Shown here: positions 11,021-23,855 of the stretch, one piece after another
Position numbering within the stretch: the first letter of the stretch is position 1
How the letters are laid out: every line of letters begins with the position of its first letter
Notes under the pieces: model-generated
Told to the model about the DNA's origin: nothing
What the model saw: the letters and a program-made list of their open reading frames with translations, nothing else
The model's database searches: none
Source: Pempheris klunzingeri
Taxonomy: Eukaryota > Chordata > Actinopteri > Acropomatiformes > Pempheridae
Direction of reading: 5' to 3'
Assembly (NCBI RefSeq): GCF_042242105.1
Contig: NC_092016.1
Location: 10,430,501-10,494,500 of the forward strand
Length of the DNA: 64,000 nucleotides
Translations under genes and position numbers: made by a program

Positions 11021-14000
11021 AAGATAGTTTTTATGGCCTATAGAATATTAGATGACTTGGTGTGCCTCTGCTAGGCTAGTGGGATGAGCTGTCCTTATGT
11101 ATTAAATGAAGTGGAGACAAAGCCGCGAGGTCACCAGGTGTATTCATGTCTTAAAAAGACGAGCAGCATTTTGGTTTGTTTATGTGTTAGACAACAACAT
11201 TTCATTCAGCTTCGCTCCTTGTTTTTGCTGGTTTTGCTACAATTCACTTTCTTTTTTCTTTTTCCATCTCTGAAAGAACAAACTGTCCCCCACTCATACC
11301 ACTTTCATTATCTCTTTTTTTTTTATTCCTTTGTCACTCTATCGCTCACACTCTCTTTCACTTCCTAGTGCCGGAGTCTGACGTTCCTGAATGCTCAGTG
11401 TCCCAGGAGGCAATATCCGGATTTGGTCTTGTGGTTGCACCATAAAATATCCTGACCAAGTGACATTCCTGTTTATGCTCTTTGGCTGGCTGAGCGTAAA
11501 GCCCCCAACTCCAGTTGAATTAGAGGCTACATTTGCCCAATATACATGTCCGTCATGACGAAATGAAAGCTTTTCTCTGTAAGCCATTTTTTATCTATTT
11601 CACTGCTTTGCTGCTCATCGTCTGCAACTTACTTGAGCAATAATGATAGAATTTACTGCAACTGCTGTCATTTTAACCCTCTTGTTAATAGTAACTCTAC
11701 ATAACAGAGGGTGGATATCTTCACCTGCCATTTGTTAATGCTGTCACTTGCAGAGCTACATGCGGATAGACCATATGGTTCCTGTGCATCTTAGACTCCC
11801 AGGTAGTCACTGAGCCAACAGACAAGGTCGCCTCCAAGAGACAAACAAAGCTGTACTCATCCTCCTAATTGTCAGGAATGTCCTCTCTGAGACAAGAAAG
11901 AAGCTCATTCACATGGCACTTAATCAGAGTCATGCTTCCTGCACTGAATTTCGGAGGACACTTGTTGAACAACTGCCTTGTCCTCTTACAAACAGCTACA
12001 GAACCTCTTGTGTCCTGTTCACCCCTGCAGCACCACCACAGGACAATGTTAGTTCACAGCATTGGCCATGTCTCAATCTATCACATCCGTTCACTGCCAC
12101 TTTAAACAATGTGTCACCTTTTACTCTTGTGTTGCTTTGATTATTCTATTTGTTCATGGTTTGGACGTCAGGGACAAATACTCATGGACAAATTACAGAT
12201 CTCCCAGAATAAGTTAATCAGGGCTATGTTGTGGTTGAACCCATGGGCACATATTCCAGTAGCTCAGGTGGCACCTTTTGAAGACCAGTGCTGTACAACT
12301 GCAAGTCAGTGCAGTTTGTAATCTGACTCGTAGCAGCTAAATGCTTCATGAACTTCACCAGCTAGCCACAAACTTTGTCCGTCTGCTGTTTGGTGCTAAT
12401 CAATACGTGTGCTGTGGGTTTTAGAGGAATTTTTTTCACTCAAAACAGCTGCCAGTTTCAGCTGAGAATAACACTGATGAAAACCATGGGAGTGAAGTAA
12501 AACATTAAAGTTGCAGGCTGTAATATCAAAATAATGAGCTAAAAGATGCTAAAACCCTGCATAGTTTAGTGGGAAGTTGCACAGCCTGGTGAAACTTCTC
12601 TGTGGGTTCATCACTGAAAGCGACTTCTTTCATATTACTTCATTTGATCCATTGTTAAAATTACCATAACGACTACTGCAGCTTTAAAAAGAAGGCAAAA
12701 ATTACGGCTCATAGCCAACATAGCGCTAAGAAAATATTTCATCGGGGGATATAAGGTTTCATTCCGTATATATTTTATTGTATATATGCCTAGATGGTGG
12801 TATTGTTGTAAGCGTACCACCCCATTTAACAAAGAGATCTGATGCCAGATACTGAGAATTCACCATCAACAGTATTAATACTGGAGGTATTATTCTAAGA
12901 ATAGAGTGTGAAGCTCTTTCCTTATTGAACAAGAGAATGCACGTATTAGATATTACATATGACGGTAGCAGATATAATGTTAGTATGACCGAGTGTCGAT
13001 CACAGCCCCACTTTGCTATGCTGATAGAAAGACACTGCATGAGATGCTGGCTTAACTGTGATTTGTGGGTTCAGATGTGATCTGAGTCAGCTGCAGTAGT
13101 CATTATTGCATCCAGGAGTCTGTAGCAATTATAGTAACAAAGCTTTACAACATATAACTTGAGAATAGGGCCTCTGGCTGCCCCACAGACCCTTGCTCTC
13201 ACTATTGTGCTACAGGGTATTACTGTAAATCTATGGGCCTTCTTGGCACAAGCCAAGAGGGTGTAGTCTATCTTTAACAATATGACAGTTGGCAAGTGAG
13301 CTGACCAAGCATTAAAGACACATGTTGGATAATACACTTGTCTACACACACATTTGCCAAGATTGCTTCCACAAGTCAGCTCCACAAATGGTGGCGAGAA
13401 TTTTCTGACATTTCTACAATCCTGGATTTAAGATTAACATTTTCTTTTATATTTTATAACTAGCCTTGACTTTCTAATCCCACGGAGGGCTTGTGTCCCT
13501 TTGGTTTAGTAATGAGCCATATTTTACAGACTTCAGCTCCTCTCGGGACTTTGATTTACTCTGAGAATTAGCAGACTTGAAGCAATTTATTGAACTATTT
13601 CACTGCATCGCAGTACAGCTATGGAGTAAGCCATTTTCATTTTCTTTAGTATAATGCCAGCCATTTCCTGCCAAATTTGCATGAACAAGGGGAGATTGAC
13701 AGTAAACAGCTGTGTGAATGTGGGGCTAATGGGTCCACATGCAGGGGTAATATTTCAAGCTGGGATAAGTTGTGTCACCATTCAGAGTAATTTCACAATC
13801 CTGTGTCACTGATGTTTTTGCATTTGAAGCTTTCTTTTTGCAGTTGTTGAAAGTAGTCAAGTCAACATGCTCGGTATCATGGCTTTTGACTGGATGTTGG
13901 CCTATCGGAGTTAGCTGATGGCAAACATTCCCAAAACTCGATGTCTCACGTCAAAGGGATTTGTGGAAATTCTTCTCACAGACAATAATAATTGAGATGT

Positions 14001-16224
14001 TTTTGTGTGGTTGATCCCAGTCTAAAGATAGTTACTCACATGGCAAACACAAGACATGGCAAGCCCAAGCACTAAACCTGTAAACTGCGTGGTTCCTGAA
14101 ATTGGTGGCCTAGACAATTAGAGTGGAGGGGTCCACACAGGGGTGCTGACCAGAGGCCGATCAAGGCGCGTGATTTAGCCTGAAAGGTAGCAGCAATGAT
14201 GGAGGGTCATGGACAAAGGCTCCACTCACCAGTGCTCTTTTGCTTTACGCCTCACACTCACGCGCATTGCCCTTCGATTGCTTATTGAATTACATCTAAT
14301 CATTCAATTAAAGTCACATGGAGGAGCAGCATTCGTTGTCTCAACTGAGCCACTGGACGCTGGATAACGGGCGCTGTGTTGTTGTTCGTGGGAAGTTTCA
14401 AAACAAGATGTCTAAAATGTTAGCACTATGACAAGCGTCTCAATCTCTGGCTGCAATCAGATTTGTTTGACGACAGAAAACCATCATGAATCCAGATCAA
14501 ATACAGGAATTTTCCTGTACTGCATCCTGTTCAGCTGACATGAATTTATGTGCTACAGGTAGAAATAACGGACTTGAAAAGCAAATGTTTGCTGTCAACC
14601 GCACATTATATGTAGCTCCTGAGTAGAAAAAAGAAGGAAAAAACAGGTTTTACACAGAAAAACAAAATAAAGGGTGCCAAGGCTCTTAACAATCAGGCTT
14701 TGTCCAAATACCCAGATGGAGTTAAAAAAAAGTGTCCATATAACTTCTACATCTTGTTAAAGAAAGTAACCTCTGTCTGAAGTTATGATACAGATGCGAA
14801 AAAATAGTAAATACTAATTGGAACCTGTGAATTTTCTTTTTCTTTTTGAATGACAAATTGCTTGTCAAAAATGACCATTGACTATTTACACTCCAGTTTA
14901 AATAAATAAATGCAACTATGGGCTTTTTTGGCATGTATTGCAGCATCATAAAACATTATGAGGCATGCGAGAATACCTTTCCTGTTGAATTACCAGCAGG
15001 ATCTGGTAGGAGTACAGTAACTGTATTTATCTTAATAATCAAATAAAAACTTCTAAATTATATGTACTTAATGTTACAAATTTTAATATTGCAACAAAGT
15101 ACACGATATAATATTTGGGAGAAGTGGGTAATTTACTGGCATAGTTCCCCATGTATGTCTAAGGCCTTATGCAAGGTCACTTCCAAGGTTTTCTCAATCT
15201 ATACAAGTTCCATGTGGAGATCTACTGCGGCTGCAGTCGGTTGGGTGTTGAGAGGCAGCAGTGAGTGAGGAGGAAATGGGGTCTGGCATGTTGACTCAGG
15301 AGTAAATCCCCCCGGACTTTTCAAAAGGCCGCTATTAGAGTTTAATCACCCTGCGATCCAGGACACACTCTGAAGCTGAGAGGGTTGACTGATGAGCATG
15401 CAGCATACAAACTGTAAGCATCAAGTCATCCAGAAGCTGCAATCAACGCTTTGAATGGATGAGTGCAATCCAATGATGAGGAAATAGAATAAGCTTTGGA
15501 AAAAAAAAGGAATGTTGCACTCTTCTTTCCACATTTCACGCCTACTATTTTATCAAAAACGGACTGTCATCTGCACTTGAACAATCGGTTTGTGGATCCA
15601 CTAGATTATAATTGTAAATGATACTTGAATGGCCTGTGTGATTTATTCCTCCTCCTAGTTATGTTTTATTACCTCAAATTTCTCAAGGCCTTCGCGACAG
15701 TGTTCTCAATTTCACAACAAGCGAAGCTCTTAGTTTTCATTTAGTCTTATTTTTAGACAAAGGACCCATTCTGTTGTCTGCAAAAGCAAAAAGCAGAGCA
15801 CCAGTGAATTGTTTCAAGGACATTTGCATAATGCTTAGTGACTGAGTCTCTATTTTAAGATGAATTTTTTCCAGACATGGCTGCTTAAGCTACCAGAGAA
15901 AAGAGAAAAGAACAAGTGAGGAGAGAAATGGACTATCAAAGGAAGGAACTGAGCTTTCATGTTAGGACACTTTGATTGTGTTACAGATTGGTTCCAGGTG
16001 AGGCAACTCTGAAAGAGAGGAAATCCAAGGGAAGAGAGAAGTTCTTAACTAAGGATGGCATTGCCAGGATTTAAGCATTAAGGGAAGATTTAGAACAGCA
16101 GGTGTAGAGAATCGATGAGGTTCAAATATTCTATATTGTGGTGGGTGGCAACTCCCTGCGGTTCCTCAACAGTTTGGGAAAGTGTCCTTTTTTAATCAAA
16201 GACAAACTTTTCATAGAGGAAAAC
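11021..16224. other. Gene-free DNA
   Basis: No exon recognised on either strand. The part at about 12300-12660 contains phrases such as GAGCTAAAAGATGCTAAAACC and AGTTGCAGGCTGTAATATCA that resemble another dispersed fish repeat, but I found no second copy in the window. Confidence 0.4.
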
Positions 16225-16818
16225 CAGTGGTGGGAAGTACCTATCATCAACTTTACCCAAGTACTGTACTTTTTTCTGTGTTTTTTACTTAACTTCAATA
16301 CTTTCCTTTATATTCCTGTATGATATGTCCACTCCATTACATTTAAGGCTTGCAACTAAAGATTATTTTCATAATGAAAGCATGAAAGCTGAGTTGCTTT
16401 CTATGATAGTCCATTTCACTTCTCACTTGTTCTTTTCTCTTTTCTCTGGTAGCTTAAGCAGCCATGTCTGGGGAAAAAATCATCTTAAAATAGGCACTCA
16501 GTCACTAAGCATTATGAACATGTCCTTGAAACAATCTGCAGATTGTTTTCTTTATTATTCTTCTGACCAACATCATAAAACTTTATTATAATGTAAGACC
16601 AAGGAAAGAGGCAAATTGTCATCCATTATCAAAATTGTTGCAGATTTTTTTATTAATCAGCTAATTCTTGCAGTTGTAAATCAGCTCATAAGATAACACA
16701 TTATTATAGATGAAACTGCCTTGGATACAAAGTAGCTCAACCAGCTACAACATAAAAGTGATGCTTAAACACACACATTTTTGCTTGTAGTGGAGTATTT
16801 TTACTTCTTCCACCAGTG
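16225..16818. repeat. AGTACTT-type MITE with terminal inverted repeats
   Basis: The left end reads CAGTGGTGGGAAGTAC and the right end, reverse-complemented, reads CACTGGTGGAAGAAG, an imperfect inverted pair. The body contains the AAGTACTGTACTTTTTTCTG and CACTCCATTACATTTA phrases of a common teleost element. Related fragments lie at 18580-18658, 27175-27715 and 55990-56240. No transposase is encoded, so it is non-autonomous. Confidence 0.6.
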
Positions 16819-18579
16819 ATAGAAGCTGTATTAAAGCCTGTGACTGTTTAAATCGCTGCCCAGTCAGTTTTCTGTCCTGAAGTTCTTCATGATCTGTCCA
16901 ACTGTGGTCCACCATCCTGCCAGTGTGCCTGCCTGTGCTGGCTTTCTGCGATGATTGGAAGCAGGCATTGCGTGGGAAGTCCAATTAGAGACGGAAATTG
17001 CACTGAGCCTGGCGCTGTGTAGCCAAGGTTTGCCGCATGGTCACTTACCTGCACATCTGCATTGATTTTTTAAAAGCAGTAGCCACCTTTTTCCACCACC
17101 TTAATTGGAGTTTCCAATTATCGCTGATTGCTTGAAAGAGAGGTGCATTGCCACGGTCTGCTTCCTGGTAACGGTCTGGCTTTTCACTGATGTCTGATGA
17201 GAAGGAGGTGGGAGTCAGGTTTAGACGTGTGAAGTCCCCATGATGTGTGGTGCGAGAGGTCACCTACTGTCCCTGGAATAATGTGTCCAGATAAAATATC
17301 ATATACATGATGGTGTGAGAAAATGGAGATAGTTTAATGAAAAGAAACCACAGGGATCAATCACTATATTGTTAATAACTGAAACAGTCTAAGAATTCAC
17401 ATATAGAAGGGAATAAATCATAAACATTAGTTATGAAAACCATTTTTCCACTTTATTGGACAGGTTTGTTCTCTATAACGAGCTGCTCTCTGCTTACAGC
17501 ACAGACAAAGCTTTACCTTTGACCTGTAACACCATATCCACTCACTCATGGTCATACTGAACCCTCAGGAATGTTTTCATGTGTCATGTTGGTTCATTTT
17601 CTTGGCTGTTCATCCATGAAAGCACAACAAGCCTGTGGTTTTGGAGTTATAAAGCACATAATACCCGTGATTGTAGTTTCTAATCAATATTATGTGGTCT
17701 TGACATGCAGCTTTATTTATTATTCTGTAATATTGCCGCTTGCCTGTGTCAGTCAGAGAACAAACAGTTCACCTAACGCCCCACCCATCCCATAAGGGCA
17801 ACACTTTCTCCCCAGCATGTTTGATGCAGATCTTGGGCTAGAGCCTCTAGTGCAATGTGTAGTTGGTTCATCAGAAGCCAGGAACACCGCTCGACATATG
17901 GGGATGATTTTGGGGGGTGGTGGTGGGTGACTTATGGCCAAAGAAACATATGTAAAAAACATACAATAGATCAAAACAGATTTACTACACTTGCATCACA
18001 TATATTTGCTGATCTTAAGAATTCCAACCATGATAAATGCAAAAGTGTATCAGTGTGTGTTCAGACAAACTGCTTCAAAAGTGATAGAATATAACAAAGT
18101 ACATTTACAGTACTAATGTATCATACGTAAAGGGATAACCCAAAATCTACTTATTAATTTTCTTCCAGAGTTAAATGAGAAGCTAGATAGCACTCTCATG
18201 TTTGTACAATAAATTTGAGCCTGTTAACTTATCTTAGCCCAAAGACTGTAAATGAGGGACCAGGTAGCCTGGATCTGTCCAGCAGGGGCAAAATCTGCCT
18301 GCCAGGACCTACCAGGGACTATTTTTGGGCTGTGATCAGGTTGCAAGGAAACCAGCGGAGACTCCAGGAAGTTATTGGTATCACAAAAGCCCCTGGAAAA
18401 TGGTGAATTATCATTTTATACATTTATTTGTACATATCAAACAAGAAGTGTTTATACGTGAATTTCTGAGCATTAGAGGTGTTGGTAGGTACAGTTTTTT
18501 GTACCTTTGGACAGTGACAGGATAACTGTTCTCCCCTGTTTTCAGTCTGCTACCTGTAGCACTTGTAATATGCTACCTT

Positions 18580-18658
18580 ACATCTCTTTCGAGTACTTTT
18601 ATTTTTGATACTTTCAGTACATTTTTCTGATTGTACTTCCATACTTTTCCACCACTGT
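18580..18658. repeat. Fragment of AGTACTT-type MITE
   Basis: The sequence GAGTACTTTTATTTTTGATA followed by a second AGTACATTTT phrase and the terminal CTTTTCCACCACTG matches one end of the element at 16225-16818. The other end was not found. Confidence 0.55.
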
Positions 18659-19522
18659 GCTCCAGTCCATCAGCACCTCTGTGACATATAACCCTACAGG
18701 CTTCCAGGCTGCATCATAATAATCACAGGATCCATCACATCGCACATCTATCCACATGGCTTGCTAAGAGGACAGTAAAAGGGAGGAAAGCTTGAAAGAC
18801 TAAAACACAAAAAAACATAGTGGGAGTTAAAAAAACGGATGGTAATGTAGATAAAAATAAGTGAGAGAGATTGTGTGAGGTAGGACAAGAGAAACTATAT
18901 GGAGAGAGTAAAGTCAAGGTGGAGGCAGCTCAGTATTGGAGTTATTCTGGGGCCCCAGAGGTCTTCTACCTAATAAATCCTCAGCACATATTTAATCCAG
19001 TCAGAGGACATGCCCGGCGAGAGTTAAAGGATGCACGCTTATTACTCACCTATCCGCCCCTGAATGTGCTGCTGTACCCTTCAACCCCCACCCCCCAAAC
19101 TCTACTCCCACAGCCTGTCCTCCATCCAGACTGCAGGCGCTATGGGCTATCAGGGAATCGGAGCAGGAATGTGACTCCTGACAGACACATCTCTCAGGAC
19201 CACAGGCTGAATATGTTCCCAATTAGCTCCATCTGATAAAGTGTGAGTGCAAGTGAAACCCAAGGCGGGCATGATCAATAGCACTTGACTCATTTTGTCA
19301 GATGGGTTTGACACTGACAGGCCGCACTGTGATTAATCACTGTAGTGCTGCAGATAATTGTCCCACCACATCTTCCTTTGTAGGTGTCGTTGAACTCTCG
19401 CTGTCATGTCTGTAGCGCTTTGAATATAGCTCGTCACTTTAAATTCTGTTGTAATTAATCTTTTCTCGAACTGGCATTCATACGAAAAACCATCTTTCCC
19501 TTAATCTGCCTGTCAGTTATTT

Positions 19523-19530
19523 CACACATG

Positions 19531-19562
<32 letters not shown>

Positions 19563-19563
19563 T
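19523..19563. repeat. (CA)n microsatellite
   Basis: A run of CA units with two imperfections at its left side. Confidence 0.9.
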
Positions 19564-20329
19564 ATAGCCCTCTTTGTGAGTTACCCTAAGAACATCTACC
19601 TGGACCAGAACCGCCATCTGCTGTTCACACAGCACACTGCACCAGAGTGAGGTTGATATGTGGCGGTTGTTTCAGTGGGGTGAGCTGTTTGATAAAAACA
19701 AGCTGCAAGCCGTTGCGGTTTCATCCCCAGAAAGTCTCCTTGGTTTCCATGCACACAGCTGGATGTTTTTAGGTTTACCCATACGGGACTGCTGTGACAT
19801 GGGCACTGGAGATGAAACAGGCCTGCCTCGGCACACAAACACAGCACTACACTCCCGGCCTTGTGTACAGCTGGTAGGGATGACACAAGAGGCACAGGGC
19901 TTTATTGAGTCCTGCTGAGGCTGCTGTGCAAGTCAGGGCAGTGCTCTGGCAAAGCTCAGCCTGCAGGGCAACGGAGGAGAGCGGCCCGATGGAGCTTGGC
20001 CAGTGCTTAGGTTCTCTGTAGGCCGGTGTGTGAATGTTGTGAGATGAGACCTGGCCTCCTTCAGCTCCAGTCTCATTAAACTGGGTGAACTCTCTGTAGA
20101 AAGGGATCAGCAGATAAACAGTACACCCTCCTTTAACTCTAAACTTTTGTTTGGGGTCCTGGAGACTCTGGACTCTCCTTAACAGCTTACAAAACAGACT
20201 TGGCTTTGTACTTCATACTACTTCTGTTTGTCCAAGAGACCACAGCTGTAAACAAGAGGCATGAGGCAGGCTAGCAGCTCTGTGAGGCCATGCTAAGGCA
20301 CAAATGTGCTTGGAACCAAATGCTAATAC

Positions 20330-20990
20330 ATCTCAATTTAACATGCTATCATGCTAACATTTCCTACCTAGCTGTAACCACAAGCTACAGCAGAGGCTGA
20401 TGGGAAATGTATGTAGTTTAGCAAGTAATTAAAGTTAGCCAAAGTATTATACAAATTGAAAGTTTATGTTGGTGATGGTGCTAGATGAAAATTTAAGGGA
20501 ACACAAAAGTTATTACAATCCACAGTGACATAAATGTCTGTACCAAAATTCATGACAATTCATTCAGTAGTTGTAACCACCATGGTGGTTCTAGAGAAAA
20601 TTCACTAAAGTCATTAAGATTCATCCTCTGAGTATCATGAGTCTTTGTACAAAATGTTCTGCAAATACTTTGAGTAGATGTGAAGATATTTCACAGTGTA
20701 TTAGAAAACTTTGACCTGCTGGTGATGCTTCAAGAAAAGTCAGGGGAACCATGAGGGTCATTAGGACAATCCATGTGTCAGTCAAAGCCAACTTGCTGGT
20801 GGTGCTGGAGGAACATTAGGGATCACCAAAGTCTGTAGGATTCACTCTCTCATCCTCAACATATCTTCATCCATTCAATCATTGTTTAGACATTTCAGTC
20901 TGGACCAAAGTGGTGGATTGACGGATCAAAGGGCCAACAGACCGGCATTGCCGTCCATAGAACCATGCTGCTTGCGTGGCTAAAAGGGCT
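20330..20990. repeat. Dispersed repeat, long copy with multiplied internal unit
   Basis: It begins with an ACATGCTATCATGCTAAC block and ends with CAGTCTGGACCAAAGTGGTG, ACCGGCATTGCCGTCCATAG and GCGTGGCTAAA, matching both ends of the 10710-11020 copy. Between them a diverged unit of roughly 80-130 bp (a GGTGNTGCT-like start, then GAAAA, a TCATTAGGATTCATCCTCT-like core) appears about four times, near 20471, 20583, 20708 and 20790. The short copy has one such unit. Confidence 0.65.
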
Positions 20991-23088
20991 AAACTCAAGT
21001 CTGTTTAGATATCTGTTATTGAGGTTTTGACGTGTGAGTCTGGTTTGGCAAAGAGAGGGGTTACCACATCTGCATTTTTCTCAGTCAAAAGAAAAGAACA
21101 TCTGAAGAAGAAAAAAACATGTTTTGTAATTATTATCATTATTTTCATGCACAGGTTTGAGGGTTATGAGACCCCAAACAATAAAAAAGTAAAGCCAATG
21201 TCAACAAAACACAAAGGTCAACAGTTCAGTGTCACCAGCACTGTACAGTAGATGTTGTAAACTACTGGGCTGCTGCCAATACTCCGTTCATTTATGTTAA
21301 CATGTTATTTATCCACACATATCTTAAGCCTGGTGTTCAATATGGAGCTGATTTGTTGTTGAGACCACCGTGTAGTAGATTTTTTTTTTTTTATGCAGCC
21401 ATTCCTCAAGCATTGCTTAATGCCACACTGACGATTCTTCACTCTGCAGACCTCCAAATGAGCAAAGGCCTAGTACGGTACTTTGTGTGCCTATACAGTA
21501 TATTCCCATCTCTGTTGTGGGAAAACTCGTTAGTTTCCCCATGAGTATCTCTTTCAGCAAAAGCGTCATCTCAGCCTGGGTGGGTTTTTAACTCTGTCTG
21601 TTCCTTCATTCCTCCCACTTCTATGAATTAACTGCTGTCAGGCCGAGCTAAAGACATTATCTTGGAGCTCCTGTGCTCTCCCCTCTCCCTTTACCTTCCT
21701 CTCCTCTTTTTCTCTCTCCTTTGCCTTTGTTGCAAATTGTTTCCTGATCACCCACTTTTTAATCTCAGTTAAGGCTGCCTCCCTCTCTGTGGTCAGGCGC
21801 CTTTGTTCCCGACCTCACACACAAGAGCAGTTCATGGGTTCAATTATTAATGTTATCCCAGTAAAGATTACTGGGGATGGCAGGAGGGTGTGGGATGGCA
21901 CTGTAGGAGCACGCCTTGTGGCCAGTTCAGAGTGAGTTGACAGCTGGCAGACGTGAGGAAGGGAGCGTTCTGAAGGGCACCAGCTTTGAAGACAGACAGC
22001 AAGGAGAAAAACAAGACAGTGAATGTTACGGCAACATCATGACTTCATTAACACCAATGTCTTCTGTTTCTCTCTCTGGGCTTCATTCTCTGTCAGAAGA
22101 GTTTATTGTGAGAAAAAGCTGCATCCCATCGTAGATTTGTGATGATTAGCTGTATAACATCTTTTTTCTGCAAAAAAAAAACCTGGTACCTAACTGAGAC
22201 ATTGTTCATTGGATGGTTAGAATTTATAAATCTTTTAGTGACCTCTTGTGGCTAAAACAGGTACACAGAGCAGAGCATTACATCTGCTCAAATTGGAAAA
22301 ACTAGTACTAATTGAGGACGGACCTTGTTATTTTGTTAAACATACACCCAGAATATTTTTTCTCTTAAAGGCCATGACTGTGTCCCAATTACTAGTTGTA
22401 TGGCGTATATATTAGCGTACCTTATACTGTCAGGATATAATATGTACACTGTGCACAAGCAATCAAACTGCATCGTTTCAATAAAACGGCCAATTTAACT
22501 TAAAAAAAAAAGGGACATAGATAATTTCCAAAAATTCAAAATTATATTTTTTTGTTTGTTTGTTTGTCTCCTTGAGCTGTTTCACCACCAGCAACAACGA
22601 GGTTTCAGTTTTTTCCAGATGTGAGATGCTGATTTCTGTACCTCGACAACATATTCAAAAACCAGGGTTTTAGTATTCACACTGAGTATTTAAAACCTGC
22701 TTCAATATAGTACAAAGTATGGGTTTGGAACACAGCCTGTGTGTTGGTGGCTGTCTACATGATTCCCTTGAATGCTTGGATTTCAGGTTTCTTTGTAACT
22801 CCCAAGACAACACTTACAATTTTAGTGTTTCTCTAAACTGTAATTTATTTAATAAATTGACAAGTAAATATTCAAAAAGTCTTGAGTGCATGTCCAGAGT
22901 GAGTTGTAATGATTACAAAAGAGACACTGGAAACATCCCAAAAGTCTGTAAAATTAGTATTGCATGGGTTCCCTTGATCACTAGAGGGCGCCACCAGTTC
23001 AACCTGGCAATACAGTACAATCATTCTGATCAGGACTTTTCAAAATGGACTATTGCATTCCATTTATAATATGAAAATCTGGTAAAAC
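20991..23088. other. Gene-free DNA downstream of lmo2
   Basis: No exon recognised. The area has poly-T and poly-A tracts (near 21380 and 22503) and nothing else that I can name. Confidence 0.4.
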
Positions 23089-23094
23089 TTTATT
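23089..23094 (-). terminator. lmo2: Candidate lmo2 polyadenylation signal
   Basis: TTTATT on the plus strand reads AATAAA on the minus strand, about 760 bp past the lmo2 stop codon. It is the first exact AATAAA I noticed downstream on that strand. Cleavage here is an inference. Confidence 0.4.
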
Positions 23095-23855
23095 TTACAG
23101 GTCTGTATTTGAAAAATTCTTACTAATTTCCTAAAGGAAGTTTTTGGGAGAAAACTACATAATTTTATACAAATCACCTTAAAATAATAGAGACGTATCA
23201 AAGTCTCAGTCAGTGCAGCAAGTAAGCTGAACATGCACATGTGAAATGTGTCCACAGGCAAGCATACAATTCAACATGTATGGAGACTAATGCTTCCAAT
23301 AAGGAAGGAGCATTTACTTGGGTTTCAAATGGAGCAGTTCTTTTAACAAAGTGCCTCGTTTCCCTATAATTGGTACCAAATTACATTGTTCTTCCCAGGA
23401 AATTCTCAGGAAATTACTGACCCATAAAATAAAATGTTACTGAGATTCTTACAGAGCATTTCAGACCAAACTGAGGTAATGCAACAGTGTTTGACTACAA
23501 GAAGCTTAACAAAGATTTAGTTTTTGTTCATTGCTAAAATTTTAAAATTCCAGTTTGTATAAGAAACACATATTATTGCATGTTCATTGATTTTCAGTGT
23601 TTTACTGATTTTTTGCCTTTATGAAGCCTTAAATGAAAAGCTGTTCTGTTATTGCTGGTTCAGTCTTCATTAGTCTCCAGCAGGAAGCAATGGAGATTAA
23701 CCTCCCCCTTTATGTTACAATGATTCCATATTAATGTCAGATGAATGACTAAGCCTGCACGGGCTGCAAAAAGTCTGTTTATCGATGATTCATTCCCTTT
23801 AAAGTCAGTGGGAAAAGGCAGGGTATCGCTCCTTAGTGCTGAACAAGAGATTCTG

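Larger units (their letters stand above)
16819..20329. other. Gene-free DNA with small repeats
   Basis: No exon recognised. It contains the MITE fragment at 18580-18658 and a CA microsatellite near 19.5 kb. Short open frames at 18871-19236 and 19596-19918 have no recognisable product. Confidence 0.4.

Noticed and set aside
18871-19236. 121-codon plus-strand open frame
   Set aside because: No protein family resemblance, no intact gene context, and composition like the surrounding non-coding DNA.
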